Source of the DNA: Tenggerimyces sp963762635
GTDB taxonomy: Bacteria; Actinomycetota; Actinomycetes; Propionibacteriales; Actinopolymorphaceae
Direction: 5' to 3'
Assembly: GCA_963762635.1 (NCBI GenBank)
Contig: CAVXLQ010000004.1
Location: forward strand, 585,474-649,473
DNA length: 64,000 nt
Shown piece after piece: positions 9,212 through 18,219 of this stretch. The position numbers and the translations under genes were made by a program. Below the pieces are notes generated by a model. It had not been told where the DNA came from and made no database searches. It saw only the letters and a list, made by a program, of their open reading frames with translations. Numbering within the stretch: position 1 is the first letter of the stretch; the number at the start of each line of letters is the position of its first letter.

Positions 9212-10497
9212 CGTCCAGACCAAAGAGCGTCCTCCCCGCCTGGCCGGTCCTCGCGTTCTTCGTCGGCTACCCGGTCGCCTGGGTCCTCGGCCTCGCCCCG
9301 TTCTGGATCGCGCTCGCCGCGGTCCCGATGCTCGCGATGCTGATCGTCCACCGCGACATCCGGTTTCCCAAGGCGTTCCTCCCGTGGGCGCTCTTCTGGG
9401 TCTTCCTGCTCGCCTCGGCGCTCATGCTGGACGAGCCGCTTCGCCTTGTGGGCTTCGGATTCCGCGTCGGCAACTACCTCGGCGCGACGATCGCGTTCGT
9501 GTACGTCTACAACGCCTGGCAACGCCTCACCGTACGCAAGCTCGCGTTCGCGATCCTCGTCTTCTTCCTGTTCGTCGTCGCCGGCGGTTGGCTCGGCGTG
9601 GTCTTCCCCACCGGCGAGCTGCAGACGCCGATGTCCCGCCTGCTGCCAGGCGCGCTGATGGACAACGAGTACGTCCGCGACCTCGTCATCCCGAAGTTCT
9701 CCCAGCAGCAAACGCCATGGGGCTCGCCGGTGACGTTCAGCCGGCCGAGCGCGCCGTTCCCGTACACGAACGGCTGGGGCGTCAACTTCGCCTTGCTCCT
9801 CCCGTTCGTCCTGCTGGCGTGGACGAAGATCCGCACGCTGCGCGGCAAGATCCTGCTCGCGGTCGCGCTGCTCGCGGCGCTCGTGCCGGCGACGGCGACG
9901 CTCAACCGCGGCATGCTCCTCGCGGTCGGCGCAGCGTTCGCGTACGGCGCGGTTCGGCTGCTGTTCAAGGGCGACGCCCGGGCGTTCCTCGCACTGGTCG
10001 TGGTGTCGGTGATCGGCGGCGGAATCCTGCTGGCTTCCGGATTCACCCAGCAGCTCGAGTTACGCCAGACGTACAGCAACACCTCCGACGGGCGAAGTCG
10101 CATCTATGCCGAGACGTTCGAGAAGACGCTGCAGTCGCCGGTCCTCGGCTACGGCGCGCCACGACCGTCGGAGCACGTCGACATCTCGCTCGGGACGCAG
10201 GGCCACTTCTGGAACGTCATGTTCTCCCACGGCCTCATCGCGCTGGTGATGTTCGAGGTGTTCCTGATCCTGCTCGTCTGGGGCACGCGGCGACTCCGCA
10301 GCGGTGCGACGCTCGCGCTCCACCTCGTCCCGGTGACCGGGCTCGTCGCGCACGTCTACTACGGCCTGGACGGGCCGCAGCTCGTGCTGCTCCTCGTCGG
10401 TGGCGCCCTTGCTCTCCGCGAGGCGCACCGGATCAGGCAGCAGAAGGCGCCACCGGAGAAGGAACCCGAGCCAGACCTCGTGGAGGCCGCCAAGTGA
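9208..10497 (+). CDS. O-antigen ligase/polymerase-like membrane protein
   Basis: A 429-residue multi-pass membrane protein with about ten to twelve hydrophobic segments, resembling the Wzy/O-antigen ligase (Wzy_C) superfamily that polymerises or ligates lipid-linked oligosaccharides. The C-terminal half has the usual features: a periplasmic loop followed by DGRSRIYAETFEKTLQSPVL, then GYGAPRPSEH and the GHFWNVMFSHG segment with conserved H and R residues. Its start overlaps the GT2 stop (ATGA) and its end overlaps the flippase start (GTGA). In this context a Wzy-like polymerase is the likely role. Confidence 0.82.
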   Translation: MTSRPKSVLPAWPVLAFFVGYPVAWVLGLAPFWIALAAVPMLAMLIVHRDIRFPKAFLPWALFWVFLLASALMLDEPLRLVGFGFRVGNYLGATIAFVYVYNAWQRLTVRKLAFAILVFFLFVVAGGWLGVVFPTGELQTPMSRLLPGALMDNEYVRDLVIPKFSQQQTPWGSPVTFSRPSAPFPYTNGWGVNFALLLPFVLLAWTKIRTLRGKILLAVALLAALVPATATLNRGMLLAVGAAFAYGAVRLLFKGDARAFLALVVVSVIGGGILLASGFTQQLELRQTYSNTSDGRSRIYAETFEKTLQSPVLGYGAPRPSEHVDISLGTQGHFWNVMFSHGLIALVMFEVFLILLVWGTRRLRSGATLALHLVPVTGLVAHVYYGLDGPQLVLLLVGGALALREAHRIRQQKAPPEKEPEPDLVEAAK

Positions 10498-11984
10498 CCT
10501 CCACGAGGCAGGAGATCGCCGGCGTCGCGCGCGGTGGAGCGATCAGCTTCGTCGGCGCGGCGTTCGCGGCCCTCGGCGGCTTCGTGCTCACGATCGTCGT
10601 CACCCGCGGCATCGGCGCGGAGGGCGCGGGCGTGGTGTTCCAGGCCATCGCCGTCTTCACGATCGCGTTCAACGTCGCCAAGCTGGGCGCCGACACCGGC
10701 CTGCTCTGGCAGCTGCCGCGGCTCGCGGCGAGCGACCTCGCGCACGAGTCGCGCCGGGCCGTCCTTGCGGCGCTCGCGCCCGTGGTCATCGCCAGCGCCG
10801 CGGCGGCCGCCGTCGTCTACACCGCCAGCGGAGCGATCGCGGGCGACGAGGCGTCGTACGCGAACGCGCTAAGGGCGATGGCCCCGTTCCTGGTCGTCGC
10901 CGCGCCTATGGTCGTGCTGCTCGCGGCGACCCGTGGCTTCGGCGACGTGGTCCCGTTCACCGTCGTCAACAACCTCGCACTGCCCGCGCTCCGCCCGTTG
11001 CTCGCCGGCGTCGCGATGCTCGCTGGCGGCGGCGTGATCACGGTCGTGTACGCGTGGTCGGCGCCGCTCTGCGTGGGCCTCGCGATCGCCGCCTGGATCG
11101 TCTGGAAGCAGCTGCACCGCCAGCCCACCGCCGGCGAGAAGACCTGGGCGGGCTGGTCGGAGTTCTGGCGTTTCACCTTGCCCCGTGGGGCATCCGCCGT
11201 TCTCGAAATCGTCCTGGTCTGGGCGGACGTCCTGATCGTCGGCGCCATGCTCGGTCCCGCCGAGGCCGGCATCTACGCGGCGGCGAGCCGCTTCATCACG
11301 TCCGGGACGATCGCCGAGCAGGCCCTCCGCCTCGCCATCGCGCCGCGCTTCAGCTCGCTGCTCACCCAGGGCCTGAAGGACCGCGTCCAGAGCCTGTACG
11401 GCGTCTCGGCCGCCTGGATCATGCTCGCGTCCTGGCCGATCTACGTGTCGCTCGCGCTGTACGGCGACGTCGTCCTCGGCATCTTCGGCCCACAGTTCAC
11501 CGCCGCGTCGACGGCCTTGGCGATCCTCGCGGTCGGCATGATGATCGCGCTCGCCGCTGGGAACATCCAGTCCCTGTTGCTGATGAGCGGCAACAGCACG
11601 TGGCAGTTCGGCAACAAGGTCGCAGCGGTGGCGCTGAACGTGACCGCCAACCTCGTGCTGGTCCCCGCGTACGGCATCGTCGGCGCCGCGATCGCGTGGT
11701 CGGTCACGATGACGTTCGACGCGCTCGTCACCGTGGCCGAGGTGCGCCACTTGGTCGGTGTCCGGCCGGAGCTGCCGCGGCTGCTGCGCGTCGCCTTGCC
11801 GGTCGCGGTCTGCTACCTGGCGGTCGGCCTCGTCGCCCGCTGGCTGTTCACGCCGTCGGTGCCGATGGTGATCGGCGCGGTGCTGGTGTCGACGGCGCTG
11901 TACGGCCTGTGGTGTTGGCGGGAACGCCGTACGTTCGACCTCTCGACGTTCAAGAACGTCTTGTTGCGAAGGCAGGAATCCTGA
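10494..11984 (+). CDS. Lipid-linked oligosaccharide flippase (Wzx/MATE-like)
   Basis: A 496-residue membrane protein with about twelve to fourteen hydrophobic segments, of the polysaccharide transporter/MVF superfamily. It should move undecaprenyl-linked repeat units across the membrane. Indicators are GFVLTIVVTRGIGAEGAGVVF near the N-terminus, LVWADVLIVGAMLGPAEAGI in the middle, and the NLVLVPAYGIVGAAIAW pattern typical of Wzx-like proteins. The GTG at 10494 overlaps the previous stop by four bases. With the neighbouring polymerase-like protein and the Wzz-like protein it completes a Wzx/Wzy-type export set. Confidence 0.87.
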   Translation: MTSTRQEIAGVARGGAISFVGAAFAALGGFVLTIVVTRGIGAEGAGVVFQAIAVFTIAFNVAKLGADTGLLWQLPRLAASDLAHESRRAVLAALAPVVIASAAAAAVVYTASGAIAGDEASYANALRAMAPFLVVAAPMVVLLAATRGFGDVVPFTVVNNLALPALRPLLAGVAMLAGGGVITVVYAWSAPLCVGLAIAAWIVWKQLHRQPTAGEKTWAGWSEFWRFTLPRGASAVLEIVLVWADVLIVGAMLGPAEAGIYAAASRFITSGTIAEQALRLAIAPRFSSLLTQGLKDRVQSLYGVSAAWIMLASWPIYVSLALYGDVVLGIFGPQFTAASTALAILAVGMMIALAAGNIQSLLLMSGNSTWQFGNKVAAVALNVTANLVLVPAYGIVGAAIAWSVTMTFDALVTVAEVRHLVGVRPELPRLLRVALPVAVCYLAVGLVARWLFTPSVPMVIGAVLVSTALYGLWCWRERRTFDLSTFKNVLLRRQES

Positions 11985-11985
11985 G

Positions 11986-12867
11986 ATGGCGTTGAAGGAT
12001 CGCGCGCCCCGCTGGGTCAAGGACCTGGCGAACGCGACGACGCGGCAGTACGCGGTGGCCACCGCGCGGTGGCGGCCGTGGCCGGACTTCCTGCTGATCG
12101 GCACGAAGCGCGGCGGCACGACGTCGCTGTTCACCTACCTGCTGCAGCACCCCGGGATCCTCGGCATGTTCCCGCAGGCGCGCGGGCTGAAGAGTCCGGC
12201 GTACTTCTTCGAGCACTTCGCGCGCGGGGAGAACTGGTACCGCTCGCACTTCCACACAGCCGCGTACCGGTCGACCGTCGAGCGGCGGCTCGGCTACCAG
12301 CCGCTGACGGGTGAGTCGTCGCCTTACTACCTCTACGACCCGCGCATCGCGGCCCGCGTCGCGAACGCGATCCCGTCGGTCAAGGTCATCGTGCTGCTGC
12401 GGCACCCGGTGAAGCGGGCGTTCTCGCAGTACCAGGACAACGTGCAGAACGGTCTCGAGCCGCTGTCCTTCGAGGACGCGCTCGCCGCCGAGCCGACGCG
12501 GGTGTCCGGCGAGCTCGAGCGGATGGACGCCGATCCGTACTACTACAGCGTCGCGCACGACTTCTTCGGCTACCGCGACCGCGGCGTCTACCTGCCCCAG
12601 CTCGAGCGCTGGTACGACACGCTGCCCGAGTCACAGCTACTCGTGCTGCCGAGCGAGGAGTTCTACTCCGACGAGCAGGCGGTCTTCGACCAGACGTGTG
12701 AGTTCCTCGGCCTCCCGAAGTACACGCTGCCCCGCAGGGAACGGCGCAACCACGTTCCCGCGCCCAAGATGAATGACGCCACCTGGGCCGAGCTGTGCGA
12801 CTTCTACGCCCCCCACAACGAAGCCCTGGCCAAACGCCTCGGCCCAGCCTTCACCTGGCCGGCCTAA
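11986..12867 (+). CDS. Sulfotransferase domain protein (PAPS-dependent)
   Basis: A 293-residue cytoplasmic sulfotransferase that would move a sulfuryl group from PAPS to a hydroxyl or amino group, here probably on a sugar of the exopolysaccharide. The 5'-phosphosulfate loop is visible as IGTKRGGTTSLFTYLLQHP near residue 38, and the 3'-phosphate binding segment as VIVLLRHPVKRAFSQY near residue 135, with the conserved R and S. The gene follows the flippase stop by one base. It ends the plus-strand run; beyond it lies a convergent gene and a pair of palindromic repeats. Confidence 0.9.
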   Translation: MALKDRAPRWVKDLANATTRQYAVATARWRPWPDFLLIGTKRGGTTSLFTYLLQHPGILGMFPQARGLKSPAYFFEHFARGENWYRSHFHTAAYRSTVERRLGYQPLTGESSPYYLYDPRIAARVANAIPSVKVIVLLRHPVKRAFSQYQDNVQNGLEPLSFEDALAAEPTRVSGELERMDADPYYYSVAHDFFGYRDRGVYLPQLERWYDTLPESQLLVLPSEEFYSDEQAVFDQTCEFLGLPKYTLPRRERRNHVPAPKMNDATWAELCDFYAPHNEALAKRLGPAFTWPA

Positions 12868-12877
12868 GGATCGTCGG

Positions 12878-13091
12878 CACTTTGCCCACCGAAACGGTGC
12901 GGACGCGCTCCTTCTATGCCACTCGAGCACCGCTTCGGTGGGTGAAGTCGGCGAAGCTGGGGAAGATGCGGGGTTCTCGCTCAGGAAGTGCGGGTCACGA
13001 TTCGTTTCCCTAGGTGCCGGCACTTTGCCCACCGAAACAGTGTTGGGGCGCTGTTCAGAGGCAGCGCGAGCACCGTTTCGGTGGGTGAAGT
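12878..13091. repeat. Two copies of a 71-bp palindromic repeat between convergent genes
   Basis: Two copies of the same inverted repeat lie at 12878-12948 and 13021-13091. The left arm begins CACTTTGCCCACCGAAAC and the right arm ends TTCGGTGGGTGAAGT; each copy can fold into a stem of about 22 base pairs with a variable loop. Arms are nearly identical between copies while the loops differ. They sit between the sulfotransferase and the convergent glycosyltransferase gene. A REP/BIME-like element or bidirectional transcription terminator is possible; no transposase is nearby. Confidence 0.8.
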
Positions 13092-13113
13092 CGGCGGCGT
13101 CGGCCTGACCGCG

Positions 13114-13686
13114 TCAGCGGCGGCGGACGTCGAGGCGGTGCGTGGGTTGGTGGTGGGGGTGGCGACGTTCGGTGCTTCGCTCGACCAGGTTCTCCACCAT
13201 CGAGCCGAAGCGGGCGATGGTGCCCGAGATGTCGTTGCGTCCGTCCACGACTGTGTACGCCGACGGCTCGGCCAGCGCGCTGTCGAGCTCCGACCGTAGC
13301 GCGTCCATCGACTCCGCCACCTTCACGTAGCCGTCCTTCGCCAAACGGCGGGTGAACGCCACCTGGTGGTCGTCGACGGCTTCGGACAGTCGGGACAGCC
13401 GTGGCACCACGACCGGAAGCCGGCCGGACGCACGGGCGTCCATGATCGTCCCCGGGCCTCCCTGCCCGACGACGACCGTTGCGTGTCGCATCAGATCCAG
13501 CATCTGATCACGTGCGTACATCTGCTGTCCCTGAGCCCCCAATGGCAGCCGTGACGTCATGTGCTGAACCACGCACTCGACGCTGCCACCCACGCTGGTG
13601 AGCCATTCCTCGGTCCACTCCATCAACCGGTCGAACCGGTGATGGTCAGAACCGACGGTGACAAACACCAACGGTTGAACGATCAT
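13114..13686 (-). CDS. Alg13-like glycosyltransferase subunit (GT28 C-terminal domain)
   Basis: A 190-residue protein matching the C-terminal, nucleotide-sugar-binding half of GT28 enzymes (Alg13, EpsF or PssE type). The first strand FVTVGSDHHRFDRLM and the donor-site segment VVVGQGGPGTIMDARASGRL followed by PVVVPR are characteristic. Such proteins act with a separate Alg14-like membrane partner, and that partner is encoded 77 bases upstream. Together they likely add one sugar of the repeat unit at the membrane. The C-terminal tail is basic and of no clear function. Confidence 0.85.
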   Translation of the reverse strand: MIVQPLVFVTVGSDHHRFDRLMEWTEEWLTSVGGSVECVVQHMTSRLPLGAQGQQMYARDQMLDLMRHATVVVGQGGPGTIMDARASGRLPVVVPRLSRLSEAVDDHQVAFTRRLAKDGYVKVAESMDALRSELDSALAEPSAYTVVDGRNDISGTIARFGSMVENLVERSTERRHPHHQPTHRLDVRRR

Positions 13687-13763
13687 GCGACTTCCTCCCC
13701 AGGCGCTGTGCCCCGCGCGACCCCTATGTAACGCAGCAACTCCTCACCGTTTGCGTTCGACTC

Positions 13764-14213
13764 TCATAACGTTCGGCCGACGACGACGCCCTTCGGATAG
13801 CTGCGTCGTTGTTCCTCCCACTGCAGGCAGAACAAGTCCGCGAACGGGTAGCAGACTCGGCCCGTGATCGTGGGCGAGTCGATCCGGTCGTAGACCTCGA
13901 GATACACCGTGCGGGCCCCGAACAGCTTGCCCAGTGGGAAGTATGGGATTGCCAAGCCCGCTCCAGTGGAGACTACGACGTCTGGCCGGTAAGTGCGTAG
14001 CACCTTGGTGGCCAGTACCGCATTGCGGAACAGGTTCGGCACGTGGCGCGTAGTCGGATGGTGACCCCAGATCACGTGCTCGTCCGCGAGCTGTGTCTTG
14101 GCCGGCTCGATGTCGAACGTCACCCACGTACGTTCGTGCTCCACCCACCACGGCCGCAGCGCCATCAGCTGGGCGAGGTGGCCCCCGGTCGAGCACACGA
14201 AGAGGATGCGCAT
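13764..14213 (-). CDS. Alg14/PssD-like glycosyltransferase subunit
   Basis: A 149-residue protein like Alg14 or PssD, the membrane-recruiting, acceptor-binding half of a split glycosyltransferase. Visible signatures are the N-terminal ILFVCSTGGHLAQLMAL loop, PDVVVSTGAGLAIPYFPLGK, and LEVYDRIDSPTITGRVCYP near the end. It starts three bases after the stop of the Wzz-like gene and is followed by its Alg13-like partner, so the three are one transcription unit. Length is normal for the family. Confidence 0.87.
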   Translation of the reverse strand: MRILFVCSTGGHLAQLMALRPWWVEHERTWVTFDIEPAKTQLADEHVIWGHHPTTRHVPNLFRNAVLATKVLRTYRPDVVVSTGAGLAIPYFPLGKLFGARTVYLEVYDRIDSPTITGRVCYPFADLFCLQWEEQRRSYPKGVVVGRTL

Positions 14214-14216
14214 CGG

Positions 14217-15776
14217 TCACGTCCTCGTCTTGGAACTGGTGCCGAACCCGCGTGGCCTGCCGACGGACCCCTCGTCGGTTTCGCCTGTCGACATGGACGT
14301 GGTGGGCCGGAGCCCGGGAACCGGCTCGGGCCGGCCCTCGATGAACAGCGAGCCGAGCAACCGGGCGCCGACCTGCTCGAGGTCTTCGACCAGCAGCCGG
14401 GCCTCGTGCCCGTCGGTCTTGTGCTTGCTGAGAACGAGGATGACGCCGCCGACGGCCTGCGCGACGTCGAGCACGGTCGCCTGGTCCTGCCAGCTGTGCC
14501 CCGCGACCACGATGCGTTCGCTGCCGAGTGCCTTGACCATGCCGCCGGTCAGCCCGCCGCCGAGCGCGAGGCTCGCGACGGAGAGGCGGTGGACGGCTTC
14601 GGAACGTACGGGCCGCGGCAACGAGAGCGGGCCGTCGCCAGACTCCGGAGCCGCCGTGATCAACGGGCGCGGCCCGACGCGGAGCGCGCGCAGGATCACC
14701 TCCGCCGCCGGCGAGTGCGGCAGCAGCAACGTCGTGTGGGCGCCCGCGCTGGCGAGCGCGACCGCGAGTCCCGTCGCGGCGACCGCGGACGAGTCGATGT
14801 CGTCGCCGGTCACCAGCATCGAGTCGGGACGTTCGAGCGCGAACAGCTTGGTGAGCGCGAGCCGGTACGCCTGCGCCTGGCCGCGGGTGTCGGTGCCCCG
14901 GCCGCGACCGCCGAGAATCGCCAACGGGCGTTGCCCGATGAGCGACTCGATGTCGCGTACGCTCGCGATCCGCTTCCGTCGCAGCTGCTGCAGCAGCGCG
15001 AGGCTGAGCCCGGCGAGCAGGCCGACCGTGAACCCGACGCCGAGGAAGATCAGCGGCTTCGGCGAGGTCGGCGTCCGCGGCGGCAGCGCCTCGTCGATGA
15101 TGTGGCCGGCGTTGACGGAGAACGTGGCGAGCCGGCTCTCCTGGCTGCGCAGCGTGCTCAACTCCTGCAGCACCAGCTGGCGTTGGAGGGCCGACTCGGC
15201 CTCCTTCGCCTTGCTCGAGCCGGCGTCGGCGATCTGTTCCTCGATCTGCTTCAGCTGGCCCTCGAGGCTTTCGATCCGGCGCGTCAGGTTGCGGAGCTGC
15301 TCGGTGGCCTGGTCACGGACGACGCTGCTGCGGTAGGCCAGGTACGCCTCGGCGAACGCGTTCGCGCCCCTCGCGGCGCTGGCGGCAGAGCCGGCGTCGA
15401 ACTGGATCTCCAGCACCTCGGACTCGCGCGGCGCCGTGACCCGCAGCGAGCTCAGCAGCTCGCGCGGTGCCTGGTCGCCCCCGAGCTGGTTCGCGGCGAG
15501 GGCGGCGACCGTCGTGGATCGAAGGATCGCTGCCTCGGTGGTGGTGTTGACGTCGCTGCGACCGCCGCCGTCGGCGAGTGGGTCGGCGGCGATCGGGTTG
15601 ACGGTCACGACCGACGTAGCGGTGTAGGTCTTGGGCACGACGAAGACCGCGATGGCCGCCAGAGCGACGCCCACGATCACCCCTGCCGCGATGAGCTTGT
15701 ACCCATAGCGGAGCAAGGCGAAGAAGTCGGACAATGACACATTGTTACCAATGCCCGAATCGTCACCATCTCGCAT
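14217..15776 (-). CDS. Chain-length determinant (Wzz) protein with degenerate BY-kinase-like domain
   Basis: A 519-residue membrane protein. It has a short cytoplasmic N-terminus, a first membrane helix near residues 28-48, a Wzz domain, a coiled coil around residues 155-215, a second helix near 245-265, and a C-terminal cytoplasmic domain resembling bacterial tyrosine kinases. In that domain the expected Walker A lysine and serine are missing: the strand MLVTGDD is followed by IDSSAVAAT with no GKS/GKT. It may therefore control chain length as a pseudokinase scaffold. It is first in an operon with the Alg14- and Alg13-like genes. Confidence 0.86.
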   Translation of the reverse strand: MRDGDDSGIGNNVSLSDFFALLRYGYKLIAAGVIVGVALAAIAVFVVPKTYTATSVVTVNPIAADPLADGGGRSDVNTTTEAAILRSTTVAALAANQLGGDQAPRELLSSLRVTAPRESEVLEIQFDAGSAASAARGANAFAEAYLAYRSSVVRDQATEQLRNLTRRIESLEGQLKQIEEQIADAGSSKAKEAESALQRQLVLQELSTLRSQESRLATFSVNAGHIIDEALPPRTPTSPKPLIFLGVGFTVGLLAGLSLALLQQLRRKRIASVRDIESLIGQRPLAILGGRGRGTDTRGQAQAYRLALTKLFALERPDSMLVTGDDIDSSAVAATGLAVALASAGAHTTLLLPHSPAAEVILRALRVGPRPLITAAPESGDGPLSLPRPVRSEAVHRLSVASLALGGGLTGGMVKALGSERIVVAGHSWQDQATVLDVAQAVGGVILVLSKHKTDGHEARLLVEDLEQVGARLLGSLFIEGRPEPVPGLRPTTSMSTGETDEGSVGRPRGFGTSSKTRT

Positions 15777-15934
15777 GCCTAATCCCCTTAGGCGACCTTT
15801 ACTCGCCTACGTATCGTAATCACCGGGCCTGAAAATAGGCCCTTCCTAGAAGAAACGGTGTACGCACTCGAACGGTTAGCTCAACCGACAGTCACTGCTC
15901 AAGTGCGGGTAACCATACAGACAGTCACAGCGCG

Positions 15935-17137
15935 CTAGCGAGCAGCATCCACAAGTGCTGGATAGAGCGCCGGAGTCCAATCGGAGCCGGCCGCGGCCGA
16001 GCGCCACGTGCGTACAAGCATCTCGGCGAGATAGAGACGAACGAACGCCCCCGCCTGAACATCTGACACTCCATAACGATGCAGGAGCGCCGGTCCACGG
16101 TTATGCAGTTCGGCGACGGCGTCCGCAACCGGCCGGCCCTCCCGAACCACCCGGATCTGGAACAGCCAGTGCAACGCGTCGAGCCCGAACGGCACGCCGT
16201 CGCGGCTGTGTTCCCAGTCCCAGACGTAGAGCGTCTCGCCGGCCTCGCCCTGGTTCCACGGGACCCAGTCGCCGTGCCACCGGCCGATCGCGACGGGGTC
16301 GCCCGCGGGGAGGTCGTCGAGCAGCCTCGCGGCGACGGTCGCGAGCCGGGCCTCGGGCAGCTTGAACGCGAGCTCGTCGATCTCGGCGCGCAGCCGGGCG
16401 ACGTGCGGCGCGTCTCGTACGGGCGCCGACGAGGTCGGCGGGAGGAGCTCGCGAAGCCGGTCGGACGGCGGAGGCTCGTCGCCGCGGCGCGCGCGGACGT
16501 CGGCAGGTAGTGGAGCCGTGACGACGAGCGAGAGGTCCTGCCAGCGCCCGGTAAAGAGGAGAGCGGGCGCGGCGGCGTTCGGTCCCGACCGCACCTCGGC
16601 GAGCGCGGCGGCCTCGGTCGCGACCAGGTCGCGGGTGGCGTCGTTCCAGCCGACCTTCGCGTACCCGACGCTCTCGCCGTTGTCGTCGAACAACTGCAGC
16701 GTCGGCTTGTGGTGCTTGCTCAGAACGCCCATCGCCGCGTGCAGGCGCGGCTTGCCGAGAACGTGGGCGAGGTGGTCGGCGAGCAACCATCGCTGCCGGT
16801 CGGCCGCCGAGACCGAGTCGCGTACCAGGATGGTGAGGTGGTGCGGCGCCGGCGGCAACCCGAGGCGAGCTGCCGTACCAAGGACAGCGCGGCTCAGCCG
16901 AACGCGACCCGACCGCAGCCCGTTGTAGCGGAGCAACGTCGCAGCCGCGACGCGCGGCGAGGCACGGGGGATGAGGAAACGGGCCCGAGAACGGTGGGGC
17001 GCGATCGCGTACCGCTCGGCGACCGACCAGCCGGGAGGGACGGACGCGTCCCACCCGATCGCGAGCCGATCCGCCGCCAGGCCTCCGCCCCAGAGCTGGG
17101 TGACGAGTCGGCGCAGATCCTCCGAGACGTCCGTCAC
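15935..17137 (-). CDS. Kinase-fold (APH/choline kinase-like) protein
   Basis: A 400-residue cytoplasmic protein with a C-terminal phosphotransferase-like domain. The Brenner-type catalytic motif reads WHGDWVPWN and the metal-binding acidic motif is WDWEHSRDGVPFG, as in aminoglycoside phosphotransferases and related small-molecule kinases. The N-terminal 120 residues have no clear match. The GTG start at 17137 overlaps the stop of the beta-helix gene by four bases, so the two are co-translated. A sugar or lipid kinase acting on the polymer pathway is an inference; drug resistance is unlikely from this setting. Confidence 0.75.
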   Translation of the reverse strand: MTDVSEDLRRLVTQLWGGGLAADRLAIGWDASVPPGWSVAERYAIAPHRSRARFLIPRASPRVAAATLLRYNGLRSGRVRLSRAVLGTAARLGLPPAPHHLTILVRDSVSAADRQRWLLADHLAHVLGKPRLHAAMGVLSKHHKPTLQLFDDNGESVGYAKVGWNDATRDLVATEAAALAEVRSGPNAAAPALLFTGRWQDLSLVVTAPLPADVRARRGDEPPPSDRLRELLPPTSSAPVRDAPHVARLRAEIDELAFKLPEARLATVAARLLDDLPAGDPVAIGRWHGDWVPWNQGEAGETLYVWDWEHSRDGVPFGLDALHWLFQIRVVREGRPVADAVAELHNRGPALLHRYGVSDVQAGAFVRLYLAEMLVRTWRSAAAGSDWTPALYPALVDAAR

Positions 17138-18180
17138 GACCGCCGGTTGACCAGGCCGGCGAGGTTGCCGAATCCGGTGGGTGCGACCAGCCGACCCTCG
17201 TCGACCATCGACGCCGGCACGTTGAACCCGTACCGCTGGTGCGGTGAGCCGAGCCGGTCGAACGACTGACAGCCGATCAGTGCCTGCGACTCGTTGTCGC
17301 CGACGACATAGAAACCATCGGCTGTCTTCGGCGTTCCGCCGACGTCGTGGAAGCCGGCGGTATCGGCGACGCAGCCGTTGAAGACGTTCTTGTCGTACTC
17401 GATGTACCAGCCGTGCGAACGGGTGTCCTGCGACTCGCAGACGCTGAACTTGTTGCGGGTGCCGCGGACGTAGTAGCCGTAGTCGCGGCAGTACCAGGCC
17501 TTGCAGGCGACGAAGAATGAGTTCGTGGTGCCGACGAAGAAGCCGGCCGAGTCGATGCCGGGCTTGGTGGTCGTGCCCTCGCAGGCCATCCACCAGGAGT
17601 CGCTGTTGGTGCAATGGAACGCGTGCCGCCCGGCACGCCGCGACCGGACCAGCTGGGTGACGGTCGCGCGGGCGTCGCCGCGGTACCAGATGTTGTCCTG
17701 GATCGCGTCGTACACCCAGAGGTTGACGAGCCGGAGCATCGGATCGGGCTCGTCCTCGTAGTAGCTGCCGCGGCCGACCGGGTTGAGGTCGATGCCGGTG
17801 ATCGCGAGGCGGTTGGCGTTGACGACGAGGTTGGAGACCACGAAGCCGTCGCACTGCTTGCCGTTGCCGATCGCGAGAACCGCGGGGAGGCCAGCGACGC
17901 TGGCGAGGAGGCGGCTGGACTGGCCGGAGCCGGTGAGGGAGGCGCCCGGGCGGGCGATGATCGGTGAGCTGATCTTCCAGTCGCCGGGGCTCAGCTGGAC
18001 GCTCTGGACGCCGTCGTCGAGCGCGGCCTGGATGCTGTCCTTGGGGGTGAGGCGGATGACCGTCTCGCGGCCCCGCGGGTCATCGTCGGCGGCGGCAGCG
18101 GTCGACCCACCGATGGCGGAGACGCCGAACGCGGTCCCCATACCAACGGTCATCGAGCGAAGAATGTCGCGGCGGTCCAA
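17134..18180 (-). CDS. Exported right-handed beta-helix protein (Tat-type signal)
   Basis: A 348-residue protein that begins MDRRDILRSMTVGMGTAFG, a twin-Arg-like signal with a hydrophobic stretch ending near STAAAAD. The mature part has a pectate-lyase-type beta-helix: periodic short strands with recurring N, G and C residues (DGFVVSNLVVNANRLAITGI, GFFVGTTNSFFVACKAW, FNGCVADTAGFHDVGG). Such folds bind or cleave polysaccharides. It overlaps the downstream kinase-like gene by four bases. A role in trimming or modifying the polymer outside the cell is plausible. Confidence 0.8.
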   Translation of the reverse strand: MDRRDILRSMTVGMGTAFGVSAIGGSTAAAADDDPRGRETVIRLTPKDSIQAALDDGVQSVQLSPGDWKISSPIIARPGASLTGSGQSSRLLASVAGLPAVLAIGNGKQCDGFVVSNLVVNANRLAITGIDLNPVGRGSYYEDEPDPMLRLVNLWVYDAIQDNIWYRGDARATVTQLVRSRRAGRHAFHCTNSDSWWMACEGTTTKPGIDSAGFFVGTTNSFFVACKAWYCRDYGYYVRGTRNKFSVCESQDTRSHGWYIEYDKNVFNGCVADTAGFHDVGGTPKTADGFYVVGDNESQALIGCQSFDRLGSPHQRYGFNVPASMVDEGRLVAPTGFGNLAGLVNRRS

Positions 18181-18219
18181 CCCCGTGCCCTCTCGTGACG
18201 ATCATGACAGCGTAACCGT

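Noticed and set aside
8577..10493. N-terminal extension of the flippase frame covering the GT2 and ligase genes
   Set aside because: The extension is a shadow frame; the GTG overlap at 10494 gives the family-length protein.
15935..17137. Aminoglycoside resistance gene
   Set aside because: Only the catalytic motifs are shared; the long unrelated N-terminus and polymer-locus setting do not support resistance.
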